Shown in pieces: positions 13,786 to 26,501 of a stretch of DNA of 64,000 nucleotides (the first letter of the stretch is position 1; each line of letters opens with the position of its first letter). The position numbers and the translations under genes were made by a program. The notes below the pieces were generated by a model. That model was not told where the DNA came from. It saw nothing but the letters and a program-made list of their open reading frames with translations, and made no database searches. Source of the DNA: Cardiocondyla obscurior. Lineage: Eukaryota > Arthropoda > Insecta > Hymenoptera > Formicidae. Location: positions 11,103,001 through 11,167,000 of the forward strand of contig NC_091865.1 in NCBI RefSeq assembly GCF_019399895.1, given 5' to 3'.

Positions 13786-14205
13786 TGAGTCAGATATGTG
13801 AACGCTCAAAACGTTTGAGTAGTAGACAATTATTACTGGTTAATAACGAACTAGAAAAGTTGGATATCTAAACGTTTTTCGCCGCATACTAACCTGCTAC
13901 GTGTACTGACCTATGCCTACGCGCGCTTGACCGCCGCGGCCGCTGACCTCCGGGCCCGTCGACCGCCGCGCACGCCGCGCGCCATGAGCACGTGTGTCTG
14001 TTTATATTAACCGGCTGCTATCTCGCTGTACGGTCAGCATGGGCCGCGCGGGCGGAGGGCCCGGAGGTCTGCAGCCGCGGCGATCGAGCGGCGCGTAGGC
14101 ATAGATCAGTACGCGGCGAAAAACGTTTAGACATTTAGCTTTTCTAGCTCGTTACTAGTTGGTAATAATTTTATCGCTACGTAGTTCGCGCTGAACAATG
14201 ACTAA
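13786..14205. mobile_element. GC-cored foldback (MITE-like) element
   Basis: Two imperfect inverted arms face each other. The longest perfect matches are CTAAACGTTTTTCGCCGC (13868-13885) against its reverse complement at 14113-14130, CTATGCCTACGCGC (13911-13924) against 14091-14104, and ACCTCCGGGCCC (13946-13957) against 14057-14068. Weaker pairing continues outward to about 13820 and 14190, and possibly further. The left arm has an insertion of about 16 bp that the right arm lacks. The core is very GC-rich, in contrast to the AT-rich flanks. There is no open frame, and I could not settle a target-site duplication. The structure fits a non-autonomous foldback or MITE element, and a transcript of either strand would form a long hairpin. 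The family is not identified. Confidence 0.6.
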
Positions 14206-16807
14206 ACGGAACTAGACATATTTTTTTTTTTTTTTAATGAAAATCTGACTTTTTTTTTTTTATTTTATACACTCGGTTGGTTTTACGATGTGACGTCTAA
14301 TCTGTTATCGAGAAAATATTATGCCGAAAGAAATAATTGCATGATGCTTTTGACGCGTTATTACGTTTGCATTAGAATTTTTACCGGACATTCTTAATGG
14401 GAATTTAATTAAGAATTTAATTAGAATTTTTTTTCTATTATTGAAGAATATTATTTATTTATTACTCTACTTAAGGCATCTTAACACGTAAAAAGAAAAA
14501 TTGTTTTATTTAAATTATTCTCTTGGTAGTCGCCCGATGGCGAATAATTGTTTTTTTTTTGTTTTTTTGTTTTTTTTTCTTCCTTTTTTTTCCATAAAAT
14601 TTTGCATAATGCATATTCGATAATGCGTATGCACGTGCCGCTCGTATACGTAGTGCAAACTGTATAATTTTACAATGCCATAACCTATTCCGGTGTAAAG
14701 GTTGCTGCTCCATAAGAAGAACCAAGCGGTTAATGATTGTCGTAAAATTGTATAGCTTTTTAAAAAAAGGTTTTTGATCTTCTCCACGACTTTAAAAAAA
14801 ATCTTTTCAGTTTTATACGTTGCAACGCACGCATCTGACAATTATATCAACGTTTCGAACTTAATATTCTGTTCCAGTAAATTACAATAAAGTTAAATAG
14901 ATAGAAATTTTTTGTCCATATGGTCAAGTTGGATTTATCGTAAATATTTAATAAATAGGTGCTAAAATGTACATTGATAAAAGTCATTTTTTTAATAGTA
15001 ATACGTATGTTTAACATATATAATAGTGAAATCTAACGTTTAGAACGTCCTAATATTGAATATTATTAATATATGAATTTGATGGGTAATATGAGTTTCG
15101 TTTAATTATAACTGCAATTTGCGTTTCAATTTTACTAGAATACCGAGAGCGTTAATAGAAGCCATTGCTCGATGAATATCACAGTGAATAACGTTTTCGA
15201 TTCCATATAATCCGCTTCGTTATATACTTAATAATAGAGAGAGTAGAAAACAGGAAAATAGGGCGGAACTAATCTATCGGAATTCGACTCGGTAGCGTAG
15301 GTGAAATTGAATTTTTCGCGCGAGCTTTATCAAAAGCGTCGTGCGAGTGTGATGCGGGAGTTCCGCTGGTATTTAGTACCAGACAAGAGCGTTATTAAAA
15401 TCTCACGTAACGGATTTGAGGGAGACGATATTCCGTTGCTCGAGCGATCGTATTTTTTCGCGTGCGCCAACATCGCGAAATCCATTTTCTCGGAATAATT
15501 GCCAGCGAAAGAAGTCCCCGGGATCTTTTCCCTACCTCTCTCCCCTTTGTCATCACAGGGATAATCTGCGCGCGAGCGAAAGGAGGATGCCGATAAAAAG
15601 GTAGTACGCGGCGAAACGAGACGGCGCGATCTGCTTTTGTGGGCTCTCTAGTTAGCTCGGCTGTAATTAATTGACGGGGGAACTGAAAATGATAGACGCG
15701 AGAGATCCAGATGGATATTTTTGATACGCGAATGTTCACAAAGTGCACGACATCCAATTAGCTCTTTCTTCTTTTTCTTATCTACCATACGATATCTATC
15801 AATTCATCTTGTCTCTCTCGATTTCTAAAAACTCGGAGCACGTTTATTTTAATTCTCACATCCGATCATTATTTCAAGATATCGAATACTCCAGAGGAAA
15901 AATTGCCCTTTCGGCTTTGATTGTTATCTGGGTTATTGATTTGGAATGATCAGTTTTTCTTCGATTCCTCTCGCGTTATTCGCGCATAAATGTTGAAACG
16001 ATTATGATAATTATTATCGAATTATATAACACAACGTTGATTATCCAATAATCGTTAGGTTTTTATTGAAAGTAATTTTTACTGACTGAAAAATTATGAA
16101 AAAGAGGGCGAAATAGATATTTAATTTCTATATTTTATTTTATTACTGAACAGTAATACAATTCGCATGCTATTTTCGTCGAGGCACTATACGCGTTCGG
16201 GCTTTCTGTTCATTAATAATGTAATTAATTAACTTAATTTTTTTTTTCGGTTTAACGTGGACCGAAACTTTTTTTTCGTTCTTTTTCTTAGTTCTATCAT
16301 ATCTTTTTTTTACGGTATAATTAACTGTTATATATTATTATATACGCGGTGAAAATTGCTTTCTGAAAGCAATCTTGTGTTAGCCACTTGCATGAAAGCG
16401 CGATTCCCTGTGTGTGCCATCGATAGAAGGGATTACTGTTCGGCATCGCACATGTAGATTTATATTCATGAACGTTGTCCCTAACGAGACCGCCATATAC
16501 ACGGCCTGCTTTCCTAAATATTATTTTCTCCCAGAATCTCGGGCGTACCTAATCCTTCGTCGACGAGGGTGCATAGATGCATATACTCTCGTAATGGGTT
16601 TAGGCTCAGAAGAAGGGGTGACGTCTCGTTGGGTTTCGTAGAGCGCCTCGTATAAGTGGATTAACGAGAGCGACGATCTTAATCCCATTACACGTTATGC
16701 TTAGTCAGGTTCTAGCGATCTAGCTAAGTTCCGATGGCCCGATTTGTTTTAAATCGGGAAAACGAACAGTTCTTGAGAACGCGCGCGGCGGTGCAACTAA
16801 CTTTTAG

Positions 16808-16833
16808 CCCGTAAATTGCCTGCCATTTACGGG
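16808..16833. other. perfect 9-bp stem-loop
   Basis: CCCGTAAAT and ATTTACGGG pair perfectly around an 8-nt loop (TGCCTGCC). The function is unknown. A chance stem of this length is not exceptional in 64 kb. Confidence 0.6.
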
Positions 16834-18372
16834 ACGATAATAGATTTTAATCATCGTCTCGCTGTTTCGCCAGCTGTTCCTACAATAAGAAACACGCGCC
16901 GCCCCCGATTCATCTCTCACGCGCGTCCATTAAAGCACACCGGAAACGATATTTCGTTTTTTCCATTAGGTCGCGCTTCCGCGTGCCAGTGATATTCGTT
17001 TAAATCCCGTTTGTCCGAAATGAAAGTTGGCGCCGGCTTTTTTTTCTTTTTTTTTTTTTTCGGGAGCTATCCGCACCTCTCATCGAAACACTTTCGTCGC
17101 GCAAATGCCTGATGAAAAATTCACCCGCTGCTAATGGGAAAATCTGTTTAATCGAATCATTCGCACGAAAAATATTGAAAGTAATTGAAACTCAATAAAT
17201 CTACGCGCAAATAATGCATCATAACTTTACGCGTATACTTTTTTTTATCACGCATAAAATAACGGTTGATGCCACGCGTGCGAAATTTTATGAAACTTTT
17301 CGTAATATATATTTTTTTTTTCTTTGACTTTGATACTACTTCGGTATTATTCGAGTCTGGGGACAATCGTTCACTTTTTAAACGGTTGGCATTTTTTATT
17401 CAAAGGAACTATGATATTTGTATCAAAATTAAAAAAAAATTGTTGATACTATCGAGTTTCATGGTCACGCTACGGTCGTTTTTAAATTTTCTTCGCTGCG
17501 GAGCTGTCAAGAAAAGAAGAGAAACGGTAGGAAATAGAAAAGCTTATGGTGGCTTACGGCAGCTCGATCCAGGGAAACTCATTTTCTCAGTGCGGAATCG
17601 GCCAGTAGCCTGTACCAAAAGGCGATCAACGGCGGATTTTCCGAGCGCTTTGCTAGGGTGGGAGTAACCGATTCCGCTTCATCCACCCGCGCGAGGCGAA
17701 AATTCGCCGCTAGTATCTCGCGTTTTGCCGCCGATCGCGAATATAAGGTGAACAAGCGCGCCATCGCGCTATTTCTTTAGATTGTTACACCTTCCTTTCC
17801 GTTTCGTTTTATCCGTAGCGCGGCGTGTCGGGATTGCCGCCTGTCTAGATTACAGGTCGTATGCAATGCGGAAGATTTTTACTTTGTGGATAACAGGAAA
17901 TTATTAAACGTAAGTTTTTAAAAAGCAATTTTAAGAAACAGTTGTTAGGTTTAAGACTGTATAACGTTTAACAACTTTTTTTTGAACGCATACGAATAAA
18001 GAAAGAGAAAGAGAGTAGCAAGTCTGCTTGCAGTGTAAATTAGACATTGCTTTTTTTTCTTTTTTTTATCATTCCAATACAAATTATTTTATTTTTATAA
18101 ATCATAACGGTTTTGGGAATTTATGGCTTCGACGATATTAAGGTTTTCTCGAAATATTAACATGTTAGAATATTCAGCAGAGCTTTTCGTCCGGTAACTA
18201 TAATCTCAAACTTATTTACAGAGGTTGAGAAATTAAGTCGTGAGTAATATCGACGTCTCGTCGTTGCACACATGAAGAAAGTAAATGAGAATTCTTATTC
18301 CAGCACAGCGTGTTCGCTAATATACGTCATTCCGCTCGACCGTCTCTTCACGTTTCCTTCATTTAGAACCGC

Positions 18373-18376
18373 GGAG

Positions 18377-18418
<42 letters not shown>
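18373..18418. repeat. (GA)n microsatellite, interrupted
   Basis: GAGA repeats are interrupted by GACAGA units. On the minus strand this gives the Ser-Leu repeat seen in the overlapping open frame. Confidence 0.9.
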
Positions 18419-18419
<1 letters not shown>

Positions 18420-18603
18420 TGAGTCTCGATCCGCGCGCTCGAGAAAATTGCATTGTCGGTCGGGATTTACAGGTTTGAGGGAACTGCGCGACATGCCGCG
18501 ACACGACATGGAGAAACAATTAAACGCTTCCCACGCCGCACGGAAAACTTGGAATGCAATTTTCGTTTATCGGTCCTGGTACCAGCGTCGGTTAGATTAC
18601 CGA

Positions 18604-18635
18604 CTTCTCTCTTTCTCTCTCTCTCTCTCTCGCTC
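18604..18635. repeat. (CT)n microsatellite
   Basis: A CT-rich tract reads TCTCTCTTTCTCTCTCTCTC and onward. It also acts as a long pyrimidine tract upstream of an AAACAG at 18655-18660, but no good donor follows in an open frame. Confidence 0.85.
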
Positions 18636-19149
18636 ACTTTTTCTCCCTTTCTCGAAACAGCCGATAACGGCATCTCGCCTGCATCCCGCCCCGCGACCGA
18701 GCCGCGACCGGGAGGAGGAAAAGCGCGTCTTTATTTTCCTCCGGGTAGCGGCCAAATTCCATTACGATCCTGCGCGTTTCCTCCGCGCTCCTTCTCGTTA
18801 TCGTGCCCTCGTTCGTCGTAGAAATGTTGCCTCCTTGTTTAGAAATAACGTTGACGTATCCGGCAACCTCCCTCCGGCAATCGGTGATCCCGCCGGGATT
18901 TAATCCGCATCCGAGGTAGATGGGGAATCGAAAGGATACTTGAAACTCGATTTTCGGTCTGTACCGAGAGGAGAAACGGAATAAAGACCCTGCACGCGGT
19001 GAGACGCGTCGCTTCAATGACGACCCTTTGCTGAGATATCGGAGTATAAGGAGTACCCGCGCGCTGTGTCTGAAAGATACGATCTCAAGGATTCTCTCAA
19101 ACGAATGATACGGCGACTTTAGCCCGTTCAGAGGAACTGCGAGCTGCAA
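18634..19149 (-). other. unassigned 171-codon open frame
   Basis: An ATG-initiated frame in a CpG-rich block. The product is basic (many Arg) and matches no family I know. A 151-codon frame on the other strand covers the same DNA. No flanking splice sites support it. It is likely a consequence of few stop codons in GC-rich sequence. Confidence 0.08.
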
Positions 19150-20161
19150 TAATTTATTCGCACTAATATTTGAAGTAATCTGCTCCGAGTGGCATATCTC
19201 TGCTGAATATTTATCAGAATGACATTACTAAAAAAATGCTAACATTTCTTATTCTCGCTGTAGATCTTTTATTTCATCCGCGCGTGAATCTGATAATTTT
19301 GGTTATACTATCGGTAAACGTATCGCGTTTACACGCGGTGTAATTATTTTGCTGTAAAAATATTCATAATTCTATTACGAAAATTAGAATGAGATTTAAT
19401 CTCTTCCTAAACTTTGTATAACTAGCAACGTTTGCGAATGGAATAATACTAAAATTATTTTTTTTTTCTTTTTTTTTCTTCTTGTGTCAAGTAAAAGTTA
19501 AACAGTTAAAAACTGGGGTGAAATAATTGCCCGCATTTCTATTACGTCAGATAAGTTAACCCGTAATCTCCGAGCGAAAATTTCCAAGCCGACACTGACG
19601 GTTCCCGTTATCATCGTCGTTACTCGCGCGGGAGCTGCGTGTCGTTCCCTGGGAAAATACGACAACTTTGCTCTCTGTGTAACAGCACCCGCACTTGCTT
19701 TTATCCCTATCAGGCGAGGGAGAAATCCGCATATAACTTCCTCGGTGTTATCGACTCCACGAAACCGAAGAGTGTATCACGAAATAGAGATAGCCGCAAC
19801 CACGGCGCCAACTCGAAGGAAAATATCTATGGCCCCCTTTACAAACTGTATATACGATCGTGATAAGCGTAATTTGTGAGTAAAGCAACGACACACAAGT
19901 TGAAAATCTCTGAGCTAACCAATTTTCTCAATCTCATCGAAAGAAAAACTTTCCTCGTTAGAGATCTGTATTTCTAATATATTTGATTTTTAATGTATTT
20001 TAATAAATCGCGCGTTTCATCTTATCGCCAACTCAATTGTATCAAATTGATTAATCGCGTTCCAACCGAGGGATGTGTATTGGCCCCTCAATCGGCAATC
20101 CTCTCGATCGATTATCGAACCATTGATGACCATTGTGCTGGTAGGTCAGCCTTATTTACAG

Positions 20162-20262
20162 AATCCTGTCAGCGCGGGCCCTGAATCCTCCACGTCCTCT
20201 CCGTATTCCTCGTCGTCCTTCCTCTCAGAGAGACATCAGACATACTCCGTTGACGACGGCAG
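20162..20262 (+). CDS. candidate internal coding exon, Ser-rich segment
   Basis: The acceptor TTATTTACAG at 20152-20161 and a donor CGGCAG|GTAATG at 20262/20263 bound a 101-bp block. It is open in one frame for 33 codons plus 2 bases. The peptide begins Asn-Pro-Val-Ser-Ala-Gly-Pro, continues through SSTSSPYSSSSFLSERHQTY and ends Ser-Val-Asp-Asp-Gly. It looks like a disordered Ser-rich region of the kind common in regulatory proteins, and codon third positions are mostly G or C, unlike the flanking DNA. The frame stays open upstream to an ATG at 20075, so an alternative first exon is also possible. It lies between the two plus-strand ratchet points, which fits an exon of the same gene. I do not recognise the protein. 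The donor is only moderate (GTAATG). Confidence 0.33.
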
Positions 20263-21611
20263 GTAATGACGTGCATCGCCTGTCTGCTGGCTGCAGTTAC
20301 AGGACTGAACCAGATAGACGAGCGGATGGAGTACCTTGTTATCGCGACAACGTAGGCGCGTTCCGTTGTTACATTTAGTTAACAGTATTGTTCAAGTCCA
20401 GAATTACATTATTTGAATATTAATTTCGACAAGAGAGTCAATTTTTTTTTTTAGCATTTAAACAAGTCTCGGTAAGTTTAATAAGTTTCAATTGAAGAGT
20501 GTTGCCGATTTAATTAATCTGATGCTTTACGTTATGTACGTTAACGAATAAAATCTAAATGTTCGGTATACGTATAACATCTATCGACGCATTGCGGGTT
20601 ATTTTTCAATTCTAAATATGTTTATTAATACATTACTGCTCTGTTTACGCAATTATGAATATTTAAATTAATTCAACACGAGCGAATTATGAATATTCTT
20701 TATAATCGTATTTCGACATAAACAAGCGCAGTATATTATTTTGGCGCATTAAAATTTGTAAGATTTATAATACCATCAGCTTTAACATACGGCTTGCAAC
20801 GTATGACTTGAGAGAACAGTATTTTAACCGCGACGTACTACCGGCGTGAATGTTCGCAAGATACACATTGATACAAACGTATTTTCGTAACAACTACTTT
20901 GAAGTAGATCATGAAATAGTAACACCAAGTTCAGCAGTTGCTTTAAAGTATAATATAATAATAAAATGTACTTATTTCATCTTCGTTTTCTCTTTATCTC
21001 CGTTTCTTCATATATCCCGAGAAATAATCGATTTTGTGTATTTTTCATGATTCTTTTACGGCTTCTTTTGTATTTTATTCATAGCGTCTGCGGCTCTTAG
21101 TTCTGAAGCGTCTGCCCGTATTTATGTTCGAGGCCAAGCCACGGAAATTCGTCGTTCCACTAGACACGGGCGAAACGCGAAGGCCAGATTTAAGTTTGAA
21201 ATCCACTTGATACATGCGACGCGGTATCGCGTACCGTTGCGCGGTATCATGCATATACGATCCCTTGTTTTACATCCATTTTAATGGGCTATAAGTACGT
21301 TGTTTCCACGCCGCGCGACACGCTCTGACGTGACACGTGTCTAAAGATTTTCGCATTTGCAAACATTGCCGCGCGACATATGACAATGAATGATGCTACA
21401 ATGACGTTCTATTTACTCTGTCTTCCGCACGGCCCGATGTTGCGTAAACACGGATTGATATAAAAATCACGAAATGGCAGAAAATCGATTAAACGCAGTT
21501 GGTCAATTAAAAGAGGCGCTGTCTTGGTAAATTATTAATTCGTTATTGTATTTTTCCAGTACGAAAGAAAAAAGAAATTGTTTGAAATTACATCAATTAA
21601 AACTTGCGTAT

Positions 21612-21667
21612 TAAAATAATTGAAATAAATACAAAATAAATATAAAATAATTGAAATAAATACAAAA
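21612..21667. repeat. 25-bp direct repeat, period 31
   Basis: Two identical 25-bp copies beginning TAAAATAATTGAAATAAATA start at 21612 and 21643, separated by 6 bp. This is a local tandem duplication in AT-rich DNA. Confidence 0.85.
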
Positions 21668-22103
21668 AAAAAATTTATTATTTTTATCTTTCTAATTTTA
21701 TTTCCGAAAAAATTTACCCTTACTTTTAACTATATTAATTTGATTAATCATCGATATTTCTAATTGAAGAAAATAGCTCCGAGACTGCTCTAGTCATTTT
21801 AATGACATTTAAAGAAAGTAATTGTTACGTAAATTGCAATGACGGCCACATTACATGGACAACAACTCCTTGATGAACGAGCACTATCTGCTACATTATC
21901 CGTAAATTCTTACTCTCGGAGACATCGTCAGACGTATTTTCGTCTTTGGTAGCAAGTAATGACGAGCATTGATGGCTCCAGCAGTCACAACGAAGATAGA
22001 CGTATGATGGGACGGATAAGGGACGCAGGATAAGGGCGACCCTCGTTATACCGGAACAACGGACATAACCGCGATCCATCGTAGCGCAGTGCTATGCTTC
22101 GTA

Positions 22104-22124
22104 TCCCCCCCCTCCCTCTCCCCC
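22104..22124 (-). other. G-quadruplex-type tract (minus strand)
   Basis: The plus strand reads eight C, T, three C, TCT, five C. The minus strand therefore holds four runs of at least three G with very short loops, counting the run of eight as two. It lies at the edge of a CpG-rich block. Any regulatory role is inference. Confidence 0.5.
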
Positions 22125-23452
22125 GGTCGATAAGTCAATGCGCCGACAATGCTCGTCGACAGAAAGCAGCCATCCAGCTGCAGAACGACCGCTCTCTCCG
22201 CCGATTCCCTTTCCCTTCCATCGCGCTGTCAACCTGCCTACCTGATCTCGAAAGCCACCCTAGCACCGATCCCTACGCTCTCTCACGAGCTCTCCCCTCA
22301 CGGTCGTATCCCCGCGATTCGCAGTCGACTGCACCGGCCACGATGTCCAGGCACCTGTATCGGCCTGTATGTGCACCGCTATACGCCTTCGTGACTCCTA
22401 TACCTCTACCTCTACGGAGAACGGACGCGACCAGAGAAGCGAGTCAGATCCCCCGGGGTGATCGAACCCCAACAATAGGCATACGTTGAATTGAACGTGG
22501 ACCAGGACGTCGGGTCGAGGTGACATTTCGATGTTTCCTTCTCCACTTTTCCATATTTTTTATATTTTTTATTTTATTTTTTTTATTTTGTCAACTTAAT
22601 TGCTCGTGTCGAGAGTAAAGATCAAGTGGGCAAACGTAAGCCGAAAAAATTCCGACGATATAAACGTACGGTAGATGAAATCGATACGTTTTTATTCACT
22701 TATTTATTCTCAATTCTTTTCTAATGTTTGCCTTTGTAAGTGGTCTCTCTTTCACTTTAGCGTAAATCGCGATAAATTGGTCGGAATAATTGTAAGAAAT
22801 TGCCAAGGTAAACGCAATGGTGCCAATGCACATTCACGCGGTATACCTTCAATTGCAAAACGGCAATCGATAAAATATTGTTTCAGTTTTCTGAAAAAGC
22901 GATGGTATCAAGGGTGGAAATATTTCAACGTGTCAGTCGTAAAGATTAAAAAAAAATTTGTTTTAATAAAAAAGACATTATGTAAGCCGCAAAAGAATAT
23001 TAATATTTCTAGTCGTTTTCTACTAATAATAATTTCTTACTAATTTTATATGTTCTATTTTTTTTTCCTTTTTATAGATACTTATCAAGTTTGACGTTAA
23101 ATAGATTAATAAACGGATATTACTGAAATGAGAATTACTGCGCTCATTACATTATAACCTTTTCTTCACGTAATTCCTACTTAACCTCCTACGTCAAAAT
23201 TCCTTCGTGGTTTACCCTTCTTATATAAATGAGAAATACGACATGTGAGAAATATAGTAGGAAAGTTTGCAGTTCTGTACTTTCCAGAACTTGTGGTACC
23301 GAAGAAAAAAAAACTTTAGTCTTTTCTTTTTAGACTTTTAACATAACGTTGTATTCGTAGGTTTTTATTTTTAATTTAGGCAAGTTAATAGCGTGTATCG
23401 TAATCTCTAACTGAATTTATCGATACTTTAGGAATAAGAAAATATATTTTTG

Positions 23453-23454
<2 letters not shown>

Positions 23455-23494
<40 letters not shown>
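23455..23494. repeat. (CT)20 microsatellite
   Basis: An uninterrupted CT dinucleotide run of about 40 bp. Confidence 0.95.
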
Positions 23495-23496
<2 letters not shown>

Positions 23497-25962
23497 TACT
23501 TATATTTTTTTAATACAATTTTATAAACCATCCGTGGAACTAATAAATAAATTAGAGATTTGTGCCCGCGCACAATATTACGGGAAATCCAATTTTCGCG
23601 TTTGACGCCGCTCTCCGAAATCGTTCAGCGAAATGTAAGTACATCGTTTCACGAACTCGTAAACGTTTCGAAGCGAGGCGGAACGCGAGAAAATTACACG
23701 GCGATCGCTGTAAATGGACATTTTTAGCCGTGGAATACTGCGCCGGTAGCATTCGAGTGTTGAGTCGAGAAACGAAGGAGTAAACATCTTCCACTCGCGG
23801 CACCGTTTTTCCAGCTTCTTCAGTCAAGTGCCCCTTCTATTCGCGATCTGTTCGTTTCCCACTTCGAGGCGAATAGACAGTCGACGGATAGTTTGTCCGG
23901 GTTTTAAAAGTTCGCCCGCACGCTGGGCTATGCCGCCGCAGTCAAATTCTGTTTGCTTGGACAAGTGCGCAGATCGACATTCGCGCTCGCACAAAAGCAA
24001 ATTCCCGAATAGAAGCGAAACGTGTTTATTTTAAATTCACGCTTGTCTGTTCTTTACCGAACCGCGGGGGATTTCCTAAACTTTTCGACGTGAGCCAATC
24101 CTTCGATTCGCAATTCCACGTAACGTTACATAGGGCACGGAGAGAATATTTTAATTACCTGCACGTGCTTTTTCTAATCGTCTTTGTACGTGATTTCAAT
24201 ATATTCAATTATTAGTTGAAATATATTTAAATAAAAAAATGAGAAACAAAATCTAAATTTGGTTTTAATTTAAGCGTTTTAAATCAAATTTATCGTTTGA
24301 TAACAATGGTCGACCATTCAGCGATTTCAACAGCAAGACGCCTGTGTAGATCTCCAACTATTCGTGTCCAAGACAGTTGAAATTTACAGCCAGCGCTGTA
24401 GTTATGGAGTTATGTAACGACGATAGAACGACAACGGGCGTCATCGCTATTGTGCGCGTAATTTCGAAACTAGAGGTCAGGGGCAGAATCGTCATCGACA
24501 TATCAGATTTGATAATAGATCAGATTGAACAATTATTGCAAAATTATTTCATTCAATTTTTTTTTTTTTTTTTTTTGACGTTAGTCGTGAAAGAGTTGAA
24601 ACACGAACAGCGAGGTGTACGAATGCGATACATAGAGAAATCCAATCGAGATGTCCTGCAAAAATTCGGTTCTGAATTTATAGTGCGCGGATGCAGAAAG
24701 GTCAACAACGATACACGGTACTGGTAGACTCTATGAAATAGATATATCGTTTATAGTGATACACAGGGTATACATCGAAACCTCTGCAATGTCCGCCAAA
24801 CTGTTCCGCTACAATTTAAACAATTTATTTCGCCCGGATGATCGATATTCAGAATAGAAAAATATTTTCTCTAATAATTCCATTATATTCCGACGATTGC
24901 AATTTAAACCGAATGTGAAAATAATAGTCTGACGCTGCGAAATAATATGTTTTTATCGTGAGAGTAACTTCAAGATGCTCTCGACAGTTCTTCTAAATTT
25001 CTATTGAATTATGCTCTCGCTCGTGTCGCCCCTCTGTCCCTTAAATTTTCGCGATATGCCGGGAACACCCGTTATAAGAACGTAAAGTTTCTCCAGAAAT
25101 TCTACGTGGGCGTAGCTCGATTCCTTCTTGGTATACGGTCGAGTAGAACGGAGGTACTGCATTACGATATTCAATATCCGACGTCGTAATGGCGGTCAAA
25201 GTTCCGTTTCGTAGACGTTGGATACGAGAAAATTTGCATGTATAGCGCAATTTAGGGGCTGAAAGACGTCGCAGTGGAGTAGTTATCAGACCGAAGTATA
25301 CGGATAAAGAGAAAGCGTGTGTAACGTCCTTCTGTTCCACGATATCTCGATTCCGATAACGTCGAGTCTTATCTATACTATCGATCCCGCGCACGTCGAA
25401 TGAAAACCTGATATATAATGTCAAATGTATCGGCCATACGTTGTTTTATAAATTCTAATAATTTTTCTTCGATTTAATTATAACGAATATATAATATGTA
25501 AATGGAAGAAACTCGCGAGCAGATTTACAGTGTCTGACGATAATGGTAAATTTTCTGTAAATTTTTCAAACCACTCGCGCTAAAAACTGTACTTCGATTC
25601 CGTTCACTCGAGGTAGCAACATATGGAAATTGTACGTGCGCCTGGTGATCTCTTTTATCGCGGGATAAGCTCGATTTCGTTTCCTAGCGAAACTGGCTCG
25701 TCGCGATCTCGAGCGCAAAAACTTGGGCAGCCAGCCGACCGTGCCAAAATAGCGATGCGTTGCCATGGCACCGGCCTAAGATGCTCTTGTGGATTCCATT
25801 CTTTACATGTCATTCGGGCGCAAAGCGAAGGGATCAGGCGACCGGAAATGAGACGGTTCCCCGACCGAGCGCGAAAAAGACTCCCCGATTCAGGTTATAC
25901 GGAAGGAGGTAAAGAGCGTACCCCTTGATGTCATCGCGATGGGTTTCTTTCTGACGGGGTAG

Positions 25963-26044
25963 AACGATTCCAAAGAGCACAAAAAGCTCGCCTCGAAGCA
26001 ACCCTTACTACAATCGGCGCGAGAAATCTCGGTTAATATCCAAG
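25963..26044 (+). CDS. candidate coding exon, Lys/Ser-rich
   Basis: An 82-bp block follows a TAG acceptor (a TTTCTTTCT tract lies about 10 bases upstream) and ends at an excellent donor, CCAAG|GTAAGG. In the frame starting at its first base it is open for 27 codons and begins Asn-Asp-Ser-Lys-Glu-His-Lys-Lys-Leu-Ala. The frame starting at the second base is also open throughout. In the first frame it splices in phase to the open block at 26502-26680. In the second it is phase-compatible with the exon at 20162-20262. The acceptor is weak because purines separate the tract from the AG. No family is recognised. Confidence 0.22.
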
Positions 26045-26074
26045 GTAAGGGCACCAGCCCTACGCGCGTAATTT

Positions 26075-26104
26075 CTTCAAATAGTTCAAATAGTTCAAAT
26101 TCAA
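26075..26104. repeat. TTCAAATAG tandem repeat
   Basis: Two full copies and a partial third copy of a 9-bp unit TTCAAATAG. It lies within the putative intron between 26044 and 26502. Confidence 0.8.
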
Positions 26105-26501
26105 GATTTTTGTCCCAAATATATTTCGATGCTAAAAAGTTGAGCAATTGGAGAAAATGTGAAATAAAAGGACTCACTTGTGCCTCGGTGCATGCACGAC
26201 AAAACGAATGAAAAGAAAGGTATAGGAGGGAAACGCAATTACATGCGCAAATTGCAGGCACAACAAGGCCCTCACTTGCGATCGTAACAACTTCGATGGC
26301 GCGTCTCGATAATTCGCGAAACTTTTTCCACGGAATAAGACAGGAGTTTTCTGGTACTACAAAATGGAGCAATAATAGAATGGCAGTTTCATTCGAAACG
26401 AGTTGGAAGCACCTTCGCGTGAGGGTGCCGCGTAAACGCGGGCCTAGGGAGGCGCCTAGCTTCGTTGAAACTTTCCTTGAATTTCGTCTCCTCTCTCGCA
26501 G

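Larger units (their letters stand above)
14206..20161. other. probable intronic DNA with microsatellites
   Basis: I see no well-supported gene. T-rich tracts lie at 14221-14235, 14549-14592 and 17039-17060. A hairpin with a 9-bp stem lies at 16808-16833. GA/CT repeats lie at about 18373-18418 and 18604-18635. CpG-rich blocks lie at 16700-17110, 17640-17870 and 18430-19100. Inside the last block, frames of 151 codons (plus, from 18448) and 171 codons (minus, 18634-19149) overlap. Both contain low-complexity Ser/Arg/Leu stretches from the repeat and have no recognised domain. Confidence 0.5.
20263..25962. other. probable intronic DNA, mixed composition
   Basis: I see no well-supported gene. 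AT-rich DNA carries a 25-bp direct repeat at 21612-21667, a CT microsatellite at 23455-23494 and poly-T at 24557-24577. CpG-rich blocks lie at about 22080-22520, 23570-24080 and 25590-25920. The block at 22.1 kb has a C-rich G-quadruplex-type tract and a 131-codon Pro/Arg/Ser-rich plus frame (22094-22489) with no domain or splice support. Confidence 0.5.

Noticed and set aside
18655..18821. Strong pyrimidine tract and AAACAG suggesting a plus-strand exon
   Set aside because: The tract is a CT microsatellite, and no good donor follows before the open frames end.
18448..19149. 151- and 171-codon frames on opposite strands
   Set aside because: Both cross CT/GA repeats, overlap each other, and lack domains and splice support. 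Few stops are expected in this CpG-rich block.
22445..22490. Minus-strand GGGGTTCGATC resembling a tRNA T-loop / B box
   Set aside because: The stem does not pair properly with a 7-nt loop, and no A box or acceptor stem lies at the right distance.
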